Assembly: GCF_046630445.1 (NCBI RefSeq)
Contig: NC_092340.1
Coordinates: forward strand, 362,742,001 to 362,806,000
Origin: Rutidosis leptorrhynchoides
Lineage: Eukaryota; Streptophyta; Magnoliopsida; Asterales; Asteraceae
Direction of reading: 5' to 3'
Length of the DNA: 64,000 bases
Below the pieces are notes generated by a model. It was not told the origin of the DNA and searched no databases. It saw nothing but the letters and a program-made list of their open reading frames with translations. Shown here piece by piece: positions 1 through 11,767 of this stretch (position 1 is the first letter of the stretch; the number at the start of each line of letters is the position of its first letter). Both the position numbers and the translations under genes were made by a program.

Positions 1-937
1 GCCAGAAATGGTGGTAAACGGTGTGTGACAGCGGCGGTGGCAGTAGCTTGCTGTTGGCGGTGGTAGGTGGGTGAGGGTGTTAGATTTGGATCTAAATGTG
101 TAATTTGTATTTTCTTAGATCTTATTTATATTGTATTTTCTGATCTGAATGTATTTTTGTATTTTTCATTGTAATTCCGATCTGATTGTTTTTCAAATTT
201 GTATTTTTTATTTTTTGTGTTGCTGTTAATCCTTTTTTTTATCTTTAGTAAAGAGTAATTAGTGTTGTAGGCTATAGATATCAAGATGAACAAATGAATC
301 ACTATTCTAATTTTTATACTTTACAGAATCTGATTATAAGCATCAAAAACCCTAATTTGATTTTTTGACCCTATTCGGATAAGCTTTCTCATGTATTCAT
401 GCTTTTAAAAGTGAATCTTCTTTTTGTTTGACTATCTCGTGGAACGTATTGATTTTAAGTTCATGTTTATGAAATTGTTGAAGAAACTCCCAGAAATATG
501 TGGGATTGGAAAAAAAAAAAAAAAAGGCTACTTTAAATGCGTACTGTAGCTGCAGTTGAACAGTGGAAAAGCGTGGTATTCCATTTATGCAAGTTAGTAT
601 GTAGAGTAGTAATACGCCAGTTTACAAAAAAAAAAGTTCCTTTTCGCCAAAAAAAAATAACAATAAAAAAATTTGGTTACAATAATATTTTAAACTTAAT
701 TTCCATTCCATTCCATTATTAATTATTATTAATTAATTATTAATTATTAATTATTAATCAATCAATCTTATATACAAAAAGCTGTGCAAAAAGTTGTAGT
801 TATAGTTTCAGTTTTATTCGATTTTAGTTTTTATTTCGCGTTCACATAAACGTTCTCTCAACTTCGCCTATATTTTCACAATGGTCCCTCAAATTTTCAT
901 TTTTTAAGGGGTAAAAAGTGTAAATATATAATTTAAT
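1..937. other. AT-rich intergenic DNA
   Basis: No gene is visible. The stretch is AT-rich with a poly-A run near 510-525, further A-runs near 628-670 and a TTAATTA-rich low-complexity patch near 717-765. Short reading frames here have no recognisable protein content. Confidence 0.6.
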
Positions 938-1600
938 TAGGGTTGACAAAATGACCCGTACCCGATGGAAAAATCCGAAACCCGTTATAATTGGGCCGGG
1001 TCTGACCCGAGTCCATCGGGTCATGGGCCGGGTATGGGGATGATTACAAAAAAAATTCCGGGTTTGGGTTCGGGTATGGTTTTAGATACAAACCCATTTA
1101 CCTGACCCGTATACCCGACCCGCATACCCGTATACCCGGCCCGAGGAATTTTAATAATAATTTTTATGTAAAATTTTAGTATTAGTATTATATTGTTAAT
1201 GTATGAAAGATTTTTCTTATTTGTTTTGAAAACGAGTACAATTTTACTCAATATAATTCTATACAACAAGTTTTCGAGATGTGATATTTTATATACTTTG
1301 TGTATTTGAGTATTTTAGAAACTTTTCAATCAACTTTTTGTATGTGATATTTTATAATACTTTAAACATGAAGTAGTTAAGTTATTTTTCGATATTTTGA
1401 TTTAGTAACTTATTGAAAAATAAATACAGAATGACTAACCGGGTATACCCGTTTACCCGTGAGGAAACCCGAAACCCGATAGTATGTAAGTAAATGGGGA
1501 CCCGACGAGTTTCGGGCCGGGTTTGGGGCGGGGTTTCTTAATCGGTTTCGGGTCCGGGATTACCTAAACCCGACCCGAACCCGACCCGATGCCATCCCTA
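938..1600. mobile_element. hAT-like MITE with ACCCG-rich ends
   Basis: The ends are inverted: TAGGGTTGACA at the left and the complement of TAGGGATGGCA at the right. The element is flanked by the perfect 8-bp duplication AATTTAAT (930-937 and 1601-1608), the hallmark of hAT transposition. The outer arms consist of many degenerate copies of ACCCG/CGGGT and fold back on each other. The centre is AT-rich and encodes nothing. It is about 660 bp and non-autonomous. A diverged relative lies at 55748-56105. Confidence 0.85.
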
Positions 1601-1660
1601 AATTTAATTAAAATATAAGAAACTAATTCCACCCGAATTCATAACAGGCCCTATCTTCTC

Positions 1661-1922
1661 GCTGGATGCGAGTTAAATTTTTCAGAGACCACCGTTCAAC
1701 TCGGAAATATCTTACGAACATAACGGAACATAACGGGACTAAATACGTTCGAAACGGACACTTTTTAAAAAAACACTAAACACAACGACAGCCCGTATAT
1801 TCCTGCTCGCCGCGAGTTAAATTTTTTCACCAGCACCATTAGGCTCGAAATAATTTTATCAACAAAACGAAACTAACTACGTTCGAACCGGACAGATTTT
1901 AAAAAACACTAAAGACGACGAC
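1661..1922. repeat. Two degenerate tandem copies of a ~130-bp unit
   Basis: Both copies contain GCGAGTTAAATTTTT, then ACTAA.TACGTTCGAA.CGGACA, then AAAACACTAAA, in the same order and spacing (1661-1790 and 1806-1922). They lie just upstream of the isomerase gene. Function unknown; they may be part of its promoter or an old repeat. Confidence 0.6.
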
Positions 1923-2081
1923 ACCAACAACGACGCATAAGAGATGGCTCATATTCCATTCTGTCGCCGAAAGTACTCGACGCATAGCGCGGGCCGGTCC
2001 CAACTAGTTATTTATTATTCCAAAACAGTAGACTGGTAGTGAATTGAAAACACCATTTCACCACCGTGCGAGCTAGCAAAA

Positions 2082-3975
2082 ATGGAGAAATACACCGCCA
2101 TTAAAATCGTTCAAGAAACCCCAAATTCTCCGGTCTTCACTCTCTACCTAAACAGACCTCAACAAAGTAACGCCCTTTCACCCGAATTCTTCACTGAATT
2201 CCCAAACGCCATATCTTCTCTCGACCAAAACCCTAACGTTTCCGTCATCATCATATCCGGCAACGGCAACCATTTCTGCGCAGGCATCGATCTAAAATCA
2301 TTATCCTCCATAATCTCCGACACCGAATCATCCACCGATCGTGGACGCTCCGGTGAAAAACTTCGCCGCAAGATTAAATTCATGCAGGATGCGATTACGG
2401 CGATTGAGAATTGCCGGAAGCCGGTGATCGCTGCTGTTCACGGTGCTTGTATTGGTGGTGGAGTTGATATTATTACTGCTTGTGATATTAGGTATTGTAC
2501 GGAAGACGCTTTTTTTTCGGTGAAAGAAGTTGATTTGGCGATTACTGCAGATCTTGGTTCGCTGCAGAGGTTGCCGGCGATTGTAGGGTTTGGTAATGCG
2601 ATGGAATTGGCTTTAACTGCTCGGACGATTTCCGGTTACGAAGCGAAAGAATTGGGACTTGTTTCGAAGGTGCTTGGTACTAAAGCTGATTTGGATCAAA
2701 GTGTTCGATCTATTGCTCAGGGTATATGACTTGCTAATAATAATTTTGTTATATTATTATTTTGATTTTTGAATTATTCATATTAGTTATGTTTATTAGT
2801 ACTAAATACCTATCAAGTTTAGCTGACCATTTTATCATTTAGTAGTTTATACTAGCCAATGCATAATTTGAATAGGGAAAACCTCATTCATTTACATTGA
2901 TTATGGGTGGTGGTAGTCCAATTTTAATGTTCTTGGTATTGTAATTATCCTAACAGCAGTGGCGGATGTTGGATTTTTTTTTCACCCGGAAAAAAAAGTT
3001 AAACCGTAGCAATATTTTTGGGCAAAATATAGAGGTTGTGGGGCAAAAAATGGAAGTTTTTAGGCAAGTTATGGTAGTTTTGGGGCAAAATTTGAAGGTT
3101 TGTGGGCAGAATTTGAAGGTTTTGGTGCAAAATATATAGGTTTTGGGGGGAAAAAAATTCACCGGGGTCAAAGTTGAAAAATCCAAAAATTTTACACTGA
3201 AAATTGGAAATCCAGTGGGGGCAGACGCCCCCCGGTCCCCACATAAATCCGCCCCTGCCTAACAGATCAGCGCATATTGTAGAAATATAAAAAGACGACC
3301 TGTTATGGATAGTAAATGTGCGCCCTTATCTCCTAAACAAAGTTGATGGTGTTTAAATCTTTATGAAACTTGTAATGATGGCAGGTGAATGTTAGTTGGA
3401 TGTGTACTGATTCTTGTAATCAATAGGTTGAAGTTCTTTTCGTATAGAAACATTTATTTCGTATAGAAACATTCTTCCAATGTGATTGATTTTTCAAAAG
3501 TTCTGCATTTGAAGTTGAAATAACAACACTTAGACTTAATTTTTTAAACGAAAAAATGTAACTTTTGTATGTAAAGTAACTTTAAATATGTGTAGTTATG
3601 TACCTGACCACTCTTCTTTGGACCAACACTTTATGATATAAAATCATCGAGGCACCGGAAAAGGTTCCGAACATAAAGGAAGGGGTTCCCTGTTTTATAT
3701 TATCAGCCTTATTTGAATTTCTAAGGGATCTTAGTGAATGATGTGGAGGATAATAATATAAAGAAAACGTGTTGTAATTGGCAGGGATTGCTTCAAAGTC
3801 CCCGCTTGCTGTTATTGGGACAAAAACAGTTCTTTTGAAAAGTAAAGACATGTCAATGGATCAAGGCTTAGATTATGTCGCTACTTGGAACTCATCTATG
3901 CTTTTATCAGATGATTTAATGGAGGTAGCTTCAGCAAAACTACAAAAGAGAGAGCCTTTATTTTCCAAGCTTTGA
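2082..3975 (+). CDS. DCI1: Delta(3,5)-delta(2,4)-dienoyl-CoA isomerase, peroxisomal (two exons)
   Basis: Exons are 2082-2721 and 3785-3975 (donor G|GT at 2722, acceptor AG at 3783-3784; the split codon is Gly214). The spliced product is 276 aa, close to the Arabidopsis protein length as I recall it. It is a crotonase-fold protein. FCAGIDL (65-71) is the oxyanion-hole/CoA segment and GGGVD (125-129) the second. Asp129, Glu149 in VKEVD and Asp157 in ITADLG match the three acidic catalytic residues of mammalian dienoyl-CoA isomerase. Glu/Asp at all three sites distinguishes this family from plain enoyl-CoA hydratases. The C-terminus is Ser-Lys-Leu, a canonical PTS1 signal, so the enzyme acts in peroxisomal beta-oxidation of unsaturated fatty acids with double bonds at odd positions. 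The ATG at 2082 is chosen because it starts the family-typical N-terminus. The intron holds a hAT MITE. Confidence 0.93.
2957..3257. mobile_element. hAT-like MITE in the DCI1 intron
   Basis: The termini are CAGTGGCGGA and the complement of CAGGGGCGGA, flanked by the perfect 8-bp duplication CCTAACAG (2949-2956 and 3258-3265). The element is 301 bp, has no coding capacity and contains a 21-bp minisatellite. It lies wholly inside the single intron of the isomerase gene, clear of both splice sites. Confidence 0.88.
3021..3146. repeat. 21-bp minisatellite, six units
   Basis: There are six head-to-tail 21-bp units of the form GGCAAAATWTGRAGGTTTTGG, each diverged by a few bases, exactly in register from 3021 to 3146. 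They make up the core of the intronic hAT MITE. Confidence 0.9.
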
Positions 3976-4466
3976 TAATTATGTTATGTGCTAAACATTG
4001 TTAACAAAATTCCAAAACTTGCAAGGGACAAATGTATGAATACCCCATATTACACACTGATAGCAAGTGTATACTGTAGAAAGGCATAAGTTGCGGAGTA
4101 CTCCGTACTATTTAATTTGTCTGTCGTTTGATAATTTGGAGGCTGTCAGCCTAGCATATCAGTGGATCTGTTGATGTGCTTATGAAATGTGTTTAGCTTA
4201 ATTTTCAATGACATTAAAGTAGTAGTTAAGAAACCGGTAGATGTTTTTCTGATCATGTTACTCGAGAGTTTGATTTTTTTTACTGGAGTGTATGTGGCGT
4301 AATCGGGTATCCCATCCCCATATCCGCTATTATACTTACTCATTCAGATATGAATTTGGGATCTCTTGTGAGAATAGTATTTCACTTAAGCGGGCCATTT
4401 CGTGAGTGTTTCTGAATTTCAATCCCTTTATCGATCACGTCTGAGATGTTTAGTCATGATGGTAGA
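3976..4466. other. 3' flank of DCI1, no gene seen
   Basis: This holds the 3' UTR and downstream flank of the isomerase gene. I see no further reading frame of substance and no clear repeat boundary. Confidence 0.5.
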
Positions 4467-4632
4467 CAGGTGCGAAAATATGTAGGGGCAAGGCGCACCC
4501 GCTCCAGTGAATTTGTAATTTTTAGTACAAAAATTTTGGATTTTTCGATTTTGCTCATAGTGGATTTTTTTTTCTGAAAGTCTTCATATTTTTTTCTCCT
4601 AAAGCCTCCATATTTTTCCCTTAACGCCACTG
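4467..4632. mobile_element. Short hAT-like MITE, same family as the intronic one
   Basis: It starts CAGGTGCG and ends CGCCACTG, the complement of CAGTGGCG, and is flanked by the perfect 8-bp duplication ATGGTAGA (4459-4466 and 4633-4640). The left arm contains GGGGCAAGGCGCACCCG, resembling the right arm of the 2957-3257 copy, so it probably sits in the reverse orientation. It is 166 bp and non-coding. Confidence 0.8.
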
Positions 4633-4640
4633 ATGGTAGA

Positions 4641-6060
4641 CTTGGTTCAAAAGAATAATCATGTCTGGACTATTGGTACTGTACATTAGTTGTTGATAAA
4701 TGGTTAGGGTTTATTATTATTTCTTTTGCTGTCAAAAACACTACGGTAGACGGTAGTAGTTAATTCATTTGATTGCCGGTGGTACCATTTAACGGATTAA
4801 TTGATCATCCTAGTTCTTGTTACTATTTATCTAATTTTTGTTGGTCAGCCCGTTTTTATGGGCTTGGGCCCAATGGTAAAAAGCCGCTAGTTTTTTAGCC
4901 TCTTCTCCAATCTAATTCCATGTGCCAATTAACAAACTAAAATAAAGACGTATCTTTTTCGATAGGATAAGAAAAGAATAAATGTAAGGGTTGGATGTCA
5001 TAAATAAAATATACTAACAATTTTTCCCAAAAAAATTTGCAAATATACATTACTACATAGGAAATTGCAAATTGTGATCCGATCTTTACGGTTCACTGGT
5101 CACATAGCGATGGTTGTAAACTTTTAACTCTAAATGGTTGTAAACTTTTACTGGTCGCATCCGATCTTTACGATTAACTGGTCATTTTTCAATATAATAC
5201 TTTGTTATGATGTGTGAATAAAGTTTTGTTGTAATTATCTAGTTATGGAGTAAGCTCTCCCTTAATATCAAATTCTGATTTCGCCTCTGACTCTGACCCT
5301 TATATTGTTTTAGCCGCAAACCTTAAAGATGAGGCCGCAATTTGCAGGATGTTGTTTGCTAAGTATCGAGAAATTTTGACAACTTTTTTTAGCGGCAAAT
5401 TATTAATTTTCCTATAAAAGTTCATGTTTTCCTGTAAAAATTCCAATATTATCCAATTTTAATTCTCTTTTGGCAGTTCTTATTATTATTGCTATTATTA
5501 TTATTAATAGTATAGTATAGTATTATATTACTCCTAGTAATTTTAATCATTATTATACTTGATGTCTAATCTACATGTAGCTAGTTTAGACAAAAATAAT
5601 TCTAGGAAGGTATATATTACCTATGATCTACTCTGTATTACAATTACAATTGTCCGCCTTTCTAGTTTAGATTATTCATTTTTTTTTTTTTTAAAAGGTA
5701 TGGTCCCAAAGTGTACTTAGTGATAATTTAACTCGGTCTCTTTTGAAAATTTACAAGCATCCAATCACGAGACAGTTTAGATTATTCAATTTTAAGTATT
5801 TATTTCATGTTTTAACTAATCAGTATAGATAGATTTTGGTACCTAGAATACAAATTTCAATTGAAGAAAATAAAGTTATTAGAAAATTTTTAAAGCATCG
5901 TATCCGGTCAATGTGATACATACACCAAGACAAAAAGAGTACATAATGAACTAATGAAGTGATGGACATGTATAGATTAGACAATACGCTTTACCATGAG
6001 AAAGGTGACAAAATAAAATCAAGATAGAATCTTGCTAAATGAAGGACTCACATGCCCTGC
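4641..6060. other. AT-rich intergenic DNA with small direct repeats
   Basis: No gene is visible. Two local direct repeats occur at about 5080-5180: CCGATCTTTACG followed by ACTGGTC twice, and ATGGTTGTAAACTTTTA twice. The rest is AT-rich and unique to my eye. Confidence 0.5.
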
Positions 6061-6063
6061 TAA

Positions 6064-6391
6064 GGCCACTCCCTATCATAACTAAACTATTTATCCTCTT
6101 AACCTTCCACATCAGCGCCACATCAACACCAATATTCTATAACTAACTCATAACTAAACACTCCCTATAATGGCTAAAACAATACTCCTCTTAATATACA
6201 ATACAAGCAATAAAGCATCAAGTCCAAACAATAAAAAAGTCATTGGGACCCACAATTGATATAACTAACATATATACTTCCATTAAATTCATGGTGAGTG
6301 CGGGTAACTAAGGCGGATAACTAATCCGTGCATATGGTTCATTACGGGTAATGACGGATAACTAGCGGGTAATTGACTATAGGGAGTGGTC
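6064..6391. mobile_element. Tourist-like (PIF/Harbinger) MITE
   Basis: The terminal inverted repeats are GGCCACTCCCTAT at the left and the complement of GACCACTCCCTAT at the right, flanked by the 3-bp duplication TAA (6061-6063, 6392-6394). The 3-bp TAA/TTA target and the GG(C/A)CACTCC-type end fit PIF/Harbinger-derived MITEs. It is 328 bp with no coding capacity. The right arm contains several GGGTAA/GGATAACTA motifs. Confidence 0.85.
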
Positions 6392-7077
6392 TAAGATCAA
6401 ATTTGTGTTGACATATTTATTTATCAAATTTATCAATAACTCACATCTAAGATCATCTTTGTGTTGACATATTTTTTCAATGTTATAACTTATAGGATAC
6501 TCCACTTTATGATTCAAAGTCGTAACATTGAACATGTATGTGGAAACCTACAAGCATGTTTTAATTTCATTGTTTATTTTCTCTCAAAGTCACGAAGGGT
6601 CATGCATGTATTTTGTTTAATAAATACATATAAAAACACAACCTCAATTTAAAAAACTTGAAATTAATAGGTTTAAACTAATATTAATATTAATTAATAA
6701 TTACGGAGTATAATATATAAAATAATAAATATTTGCTGTCTTTGACGTTTCCATCATGAGCTCCCACACGCAAACATATTTGACTCCCTCCAGTCCTCTT
6801 GTTCTATACAATACAAATCTATCAATAATACTGTAATATTTATATACTATAAATTTTTTATGTTTATATAATTATGTGGCAAAACAACTATTTTAGATAC
6901 CCCCAAAATACGATCTCGTTCAATGGACAAGTTTCAACTTGTAGCTTCAGTATACCGACACGTTAAGAATTCATAGTTATACTAAAATATCCAACATAAA
7001 TTTCCAATGTATATATTATGTATACGTATCCATAAAGAGAATACCATGTATCCCTTAATACTTATTTGTGTTACTGT
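6392..7077. other. AT-rich intergenic DNA
   Basis: A ~30-bp direct repeat (CTAAGATCA..TTTGTGTTGACATATTT) occurs at about 6391-6421 and 6447-6477, next to the Tourist MITE. Nothing else is supportable. Confidence 0.5.
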
Positions 7078-7480
7078 AGGTTTGATAAACTCAATGATTA
7101 AACGTTGCATGATTCATAATTCGAATAATTCAAAGATTTTGAATGAAGTTGATTTTAATGACAATACTCTGTACAATAATTATTTTGAATGAACCAATGA
7201 ATGATATAAAGTTACTTTATTAATTTTATGCATTATAAAAAAATACTATAGTTGTTTAAGTAAATGTTATTGATATAATTTAGAAAGGATATTGCATAAA
7301 ATTTTTACAAATCCTATGATTCAGTTTTTCGCTGAAAACTGAATCATAAAGCATTCATCACGTTTGTTTCTAATCTCTGATGACATATAGTGGTGAATGG
7401 TTGAATATTCAATGATGAACCATTTAGAGTTGAAATACTCTATTAACCATTAATTATCTAAAATTTATATAATATTCTCT
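7078..7480. mobile_element. Degenerate relic of a GGGTGCGTTTG hAT-type MITE family
   Basis: The segment TTTGATAAAC..AATGATTAAACGTTG.ATGATTC and the following TTTGAATGAA.C..TG..AATGATATAAAGT resemble 56334-56460. Its right part (TGAATGGTTGAATATTCA..GATGAACCATTTAGAG.TGAAA) resembles the core of the 8131-8532 element. Ends and target duplication are not recognisable. Confidence 0.45.
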
Positions 7481-7545
7481 TTTAATTGTATTAAGATTAT
7501 CTTAGCACGTGTTATTTTATAACTTGTCACATGCATTAACTACAA

Positions 7546-7878
7546 ATTTTTTGTTGTAGCTCAAGTGATAGTGACATGACACTCTTTGTTGTAGCTCAAG
7601 TGATAGTGGCCTGACACTTTTTGTTAGAGGTTAGGAGTTCGACTTCCGGGACTACAACATTGCACACAATGTTATCCTCTGACTTTGAAATTCACCCAAG
7701 GCCGTCTTCGCACATTACGTTGTGGGGGCACCGGGGAGGAGGGTTTTACCGGACATGCCCTCGAATTGGTTCGGGTTTCCTCCAGAGCAGCAGTTGAGAA
7801 CGGATTATGCTACTACGGGAGATGATCGCGAGGGTGGTTTAGTACTCCTAAGTGATTCCAAACTGCTCTTATAAAAAC
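7546..7878 (+). mobile_element. tRNA-derived SINE with duplicated A-box region
   Basis: Internal RNA polymerase III promoter motifs are present: an A-box-like TAGCTCAAGTGATAGTGG and a B-box-like GGAGTTCGACTTCC. The 3' part ends in an A-rich tail (ATAAAAAC). It is flanked by an imperfect ~15-bp target duplication, ATGCATTAACTACAA at 7531-7545 and ATGCATCAATTACAA at 7879-7893. The first 35 bp (7551-7585) are repeated in tandem at 7586-7620 with three mismatches, so there are two A boxes. A 3' fragment of the same family lies antisense at 9718-9778. Confidence 0.82.
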
Positions 7879-8130
7879 ATGCATCAATTACAATCATAAA
7901 GTTATAAACTAGATGTTAAAACAAATGTCAACAAATTTATACGCTGTTACGTATGAGTGCATAGTTAAGAGAAAGAAATTCCTTAATTACTACGTTAAGA
8001 TGATAACCCGCTTAATTTGAACCGCCATAGGAGATAACCTCATTAAACTACTTGCATTTTAATAAAAATGCTCGTTCTTCTCAAATATTCAGAACATTAA
8101 TTATCTTACCTATTTATCTGTTATACACAA

Positions 8131-8532
8131 GGGTGCGTTTGTTTGCCTCTTAATGGAATGATTCAGTACTGAATGCTGAACCATTCAGCATTCAGTGCGT
8201 TTGTTTCTGACATCTGAATGACATATGATGTTAAATGGTTCAGAATTCAGCTCTGAATCATTCAGAGATGAAACATTCTCTTAACCATTAAGAGCCTAAA
8301 TTATCTATAATATTTTCCTCAAATCATATCCTGATCACCTAACTAACAAGTATATTGAATTTTTTATTCATGTCACTCGTTAATAAGGTAGTTTTAGTCA
8401 GTTCATATCGTTCATTCTAAATGATTATCAAACAGCTTATTTTCATTCAGAGCAAACCTTATTCAGAGGCTCTGGACCATTCAGATTCTGAATCATTCAG
8501 CACTAAATCATTCAGTTGCATCAAACGCACCC
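8131..8532. mobile_element. MITE with GGGTGCGTTTG ends (probably hAT)
   Basis: It begins GGGTGCGTTTGTTT and ends with the complement GGGTGCGTTTGATGC. The interior is a set of short inverted CTGAATGATTCAG/ATTCAG motifs that can fold extensively. It is 402 bp and non-coding. A clean target duplication is not visible. Diverged relatives lie at 7078-7480 and 56334-56925. Confidence 0.75.
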
Positions 8533-8853
8533 TAAGACACATATGGTACATTTTAAAGCTATAATAATAAACAATTATGCTAAAAGATGGATTTCTTGCT
8601 TTAGATAAAAAAGTAATACCACGTCCGTATAAAAAGTAATGAATTCACACACTTCACTACTAAATTATACATTTTTCACGAATATGTACATATCTCCACC
8701 TCTTATCACGAAGCTACATAGTTAAAGGTTGATATCTCCGTGTTAAAGTTTTGATAACATGTTTTGCCTTTACATTAACAGGTTAATGACTTGAATGACG
8801 ATAGTGGTGTACGTTGCTGATATATCATTAATAATATATAATCTATCTATCTA
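8533..8853. other. Intergenic DNA, nothing recognised
   Basis: AT-rich single-copy-looking sequence between a MITE and a Helitron; it ends in a short (TCTA)n run at 8842-8858. Confidence 0.5.
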
Positions 8854-9225
8854 TCTATACATTATTATAAAGCGCGTGCCAATAATCCTACGTGTCAATT
8901 TCTCAATTAATCTAAATTAAATTTGCACACATGTCAATTTTTCAATTAAACATAATTAAATAACTCCTAAAATAACTCCTTAAATTAAATATATTTGTAT
9001 TATATATTATCATACTCCGTATAACCTTGTATCATTTATACTCGGTATTATTTAATACCTCCAAATTTATCTATTTATCACACAAATAAAAGGTTATATG
9101 TTGTATTTTATCGATGATACTTAAGTAACAAAGATAATAACGTAAATACATTATATACTTTGTGTTATAAAATACAACATGCACTTTCATAAATTAATTT
9201 ATCATTTATTTTTACAACGATGAAA

Positions 9226-9226
9226 G

Positions 9227-9318
<92 letters not shown>
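9226..9318. repeat. (ATT)n microsatellite
   Basis: An almost uninterrupted ATT run of about 93 bp inside the Helitron. Confidence 0.97.
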
Positions 9319-9319
<1 letters not shown>

Positions 9320-9717
9320 AAATCTCTAATTCAAATCTAATTCGTTATTATTAAAAAAATGTACTCCGTATTTTATTTAAATTAGAGATCTTTAATTGGG
9401 TTTATCTCTTTAAATTGGGTTTATTAATCTGTAAACATGAACATATGGTATAAACTTAAACTAGAGATCACTACATTAAACTTACATTCGTTATTATTAA
9501 AAAAAAAAAATAAGGACTCATATCTTATCATTTAATATTGATGTTATAGGAGTTTAAATTTTAATTATTATTCGTTAAATTTAATATTTTAATAATGAAA
9601 GGCTATGATATTTATATTTTTAAATATAAATGGGCTCATAATCTATGCATTAATATTCAATACTAATGTTTTCGATACAAATGTTATTAGTAATAAACGT
9701 TTTTTTTCATTGTAATT

Positions 9718-9778
9718 TTTTTTTAACAGCGATTGGGATCACCCGAGGAGGACTAAACCACCCGTTGCGATCATCTCC
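9718..9778 (-). mobile_element. 5'-truncated SINE, antisense
   Basis: Read on the minus strand, this is the 3' end of the SINE at 7546-7878 (CGGGAGATGATCGC..GGGTGGTTTAGT.CTCC) followed by an A tail. It is flanked by a long duplication CGTTTTTTTCATTGTAATT at 9698-9717 and 9779-9797, so it is a genuine L1-type retroposition of a 5'-truncated copy into the Helitron. Confidence 0.82.
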
Positions 9779-10348
9779 CGTTTTTTTCATTGTAATTGTA
9801 TTATACATTTAATAAATATAAATATAAAATATCAATACTAAAGTTATCGAACACTAAGTTATAAAACTGACGTGCCATGTACTGGCTCACGTTAAAATTC
9901 AATACTAATGTTTTCGATACAAATATTATTAGTAAATGTCTTTTTCATTATAATTGTATTATATATTCGATAACATATCAATACTAATGTAATCGAATAC
10001 AGAGTATTAATTTGTACAACTACCGTGCAACGCACGGGCTCATAAAACTAGTATATAATATATTATTGTTTCTGTTCTAGCTATCTTTATCTTGCAACCT
10101 AGCTATATCGGTTAGGGATCTTCCTTTTTTTGATGAAGATCCCGTGTATATAGTATGGACTGTGACGACCCGAAAATTTCCGACCAAATTTAAACTTAAT
10201 CTTTATATGATTTCGATACGATACAGCAAAGTCTATTAAACCGAGTCTCAAAATGTTGAAACTATTTTTTTTTCATGAATGCATTTGACCTTTGACTATT
10301 TTTGACGATTCACGAACAATTGATTTGTAAATAAATATGTAAATTATG

Positions 10349-10462
<114 letters not shown>

Positions 10463-10514
10463 TACCAATATAAATATAAGTATATATGTAATATCTTAAA
10501 TTAACAAAGTACAC

Positions 10515-10558
<44 letters not shown>

Positions 10559-11719
10559 AATGTTGAATATTAAATGTTCAATGTAAATTATTAAGTATAT
10601 ACTACATAATTAATAATATGTAATATTAATTTCTAATATAATGAGTTAATTATAGTTGTTATAGAAATATTATTATTACTTTCCTCATGATTATTAATAA
10701 AGATATTAATAATTAGTATCAACATTAGTTATATTGTTATAGATAATATATATTTACGAAATCTAATACATTTAATTTATTATCTTTACTGATATTATTA
10801 TTAGTATTAATTTCATTATTATTATTAGCATGAATATTTAATATTAATACAATGTTATATTTATTGTTATTTTCATGATTATTATTATTATGAATAACTA
10901 AAAACTAAATTTTTATTTAAAATTATTTCTATTATTATTACTTTTATTATAATTAATATTACTTGGATATTTTTATGAATATTATTATCATTAATATTAT
11001 CATTATTAACATCTTTATAACTAATGCTATCAGAATTATTATTTATTATTATTATCAGCATTATTATTATTATTATGATTAATAATAATATTATTATTTA
11101 TATATCAATTATTAATTAACTATTAATAATAAACTTTATACATAAAAAAACAGATATATTCGCATATCAGATCAGGTACCTGTCATCTTAACTTTTCTTT
11201 TTCTGTTTGCTCGTGATGTATTGTCTACCACTCCCAATTGTTTACAGCTAATCGATTTCTAGTATTTGGAACATCCCTATAGTGAATTATTATCACTGCA
11301 AGTCGAAACAGAAAACCAAGATTGAGATTGGAGAGCACAGAATTATATATATATTTTTTTTCTCGCTGTACGCTTCAATTTTTTTTTCTCCTAATTCATT
11401 TTCGAAACAATTAGCAAAAACTAAAATAGCAGAAGTGATAGGAATCCTTTATTCAATCTACCTACAAAATCTCAGCTTCCAATTCATCTTAACGAGTTCG
11501 AATTTTACGAGTCAAATTTTATTTGAAAAAGTCAACTAATCTGTTCATCGCCGAATTCGTTTTCGTTTTGAAGTTTCTGATAGAATTAATGATTTGAAAA
11601 GTTTCCATGAATGTTTTCTAACCTATTTCGTGTTATAACTTTTGTCTATAACGTTATAAATTACAAAATCACCATTTTATTTTGTTGTTCTTCACAACGA
11701 TCTGTAAACAGCGTTTTTT

Positions 11720-11766
<47 letters not shown>
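11720..11766. repeat. (GTT)n microsatellite
   Basis: A TTG/GTT array of about 47 bp in LTR A. The allelic position in the right copy (about 41281-41292) has only a few units, so the array expanded or contracted after the two LTRs separated. Confidence 0.95.

Positions 11767-11767
<1 letters not shown>

Larger units (their letters stand above)
8854..10051 (+). mobile_element. Non-autonomous Helitron
   Basis: The 5' end is TCTATACATTATTATAAAG, preceded by A. The 3' end is CTAG followed by T, preceded by the hairpin CCGTGC-AAC-GCACGG (10023-10037) ten bases upstream. TC start, subterminal hairpin, CTAG end, A|T insertion and no target duplication are the defining Helitron features. It is about 1.2 kb and codes for nothing. 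The exact 5' base is uncertain because the element starts within a TCTA repeat. It contains a long (ATT)n array and a SINE fragment. Confidence 0.8.

Noticed and set aside
2159-2383. Minus-strand frame inside DCI1 exon 1
   Set aside because: Antisense shadow of the crotonase coding sequence.
9226-9318. Possible CRISPR-like array
   Set aside because: All short-period arrays in the window are microsatellites without spacers; CRISPR is not expected in a plant nuclear genome.
10085-10110. Similarity of the left flank of A (ATCTTGCAACCTAGCTATATC) to the right flank near 53356
   Set aside because: About 20 bases with mismatches and not at the insertion edges; the 5-bp TGGAC duplication already explains the borders.
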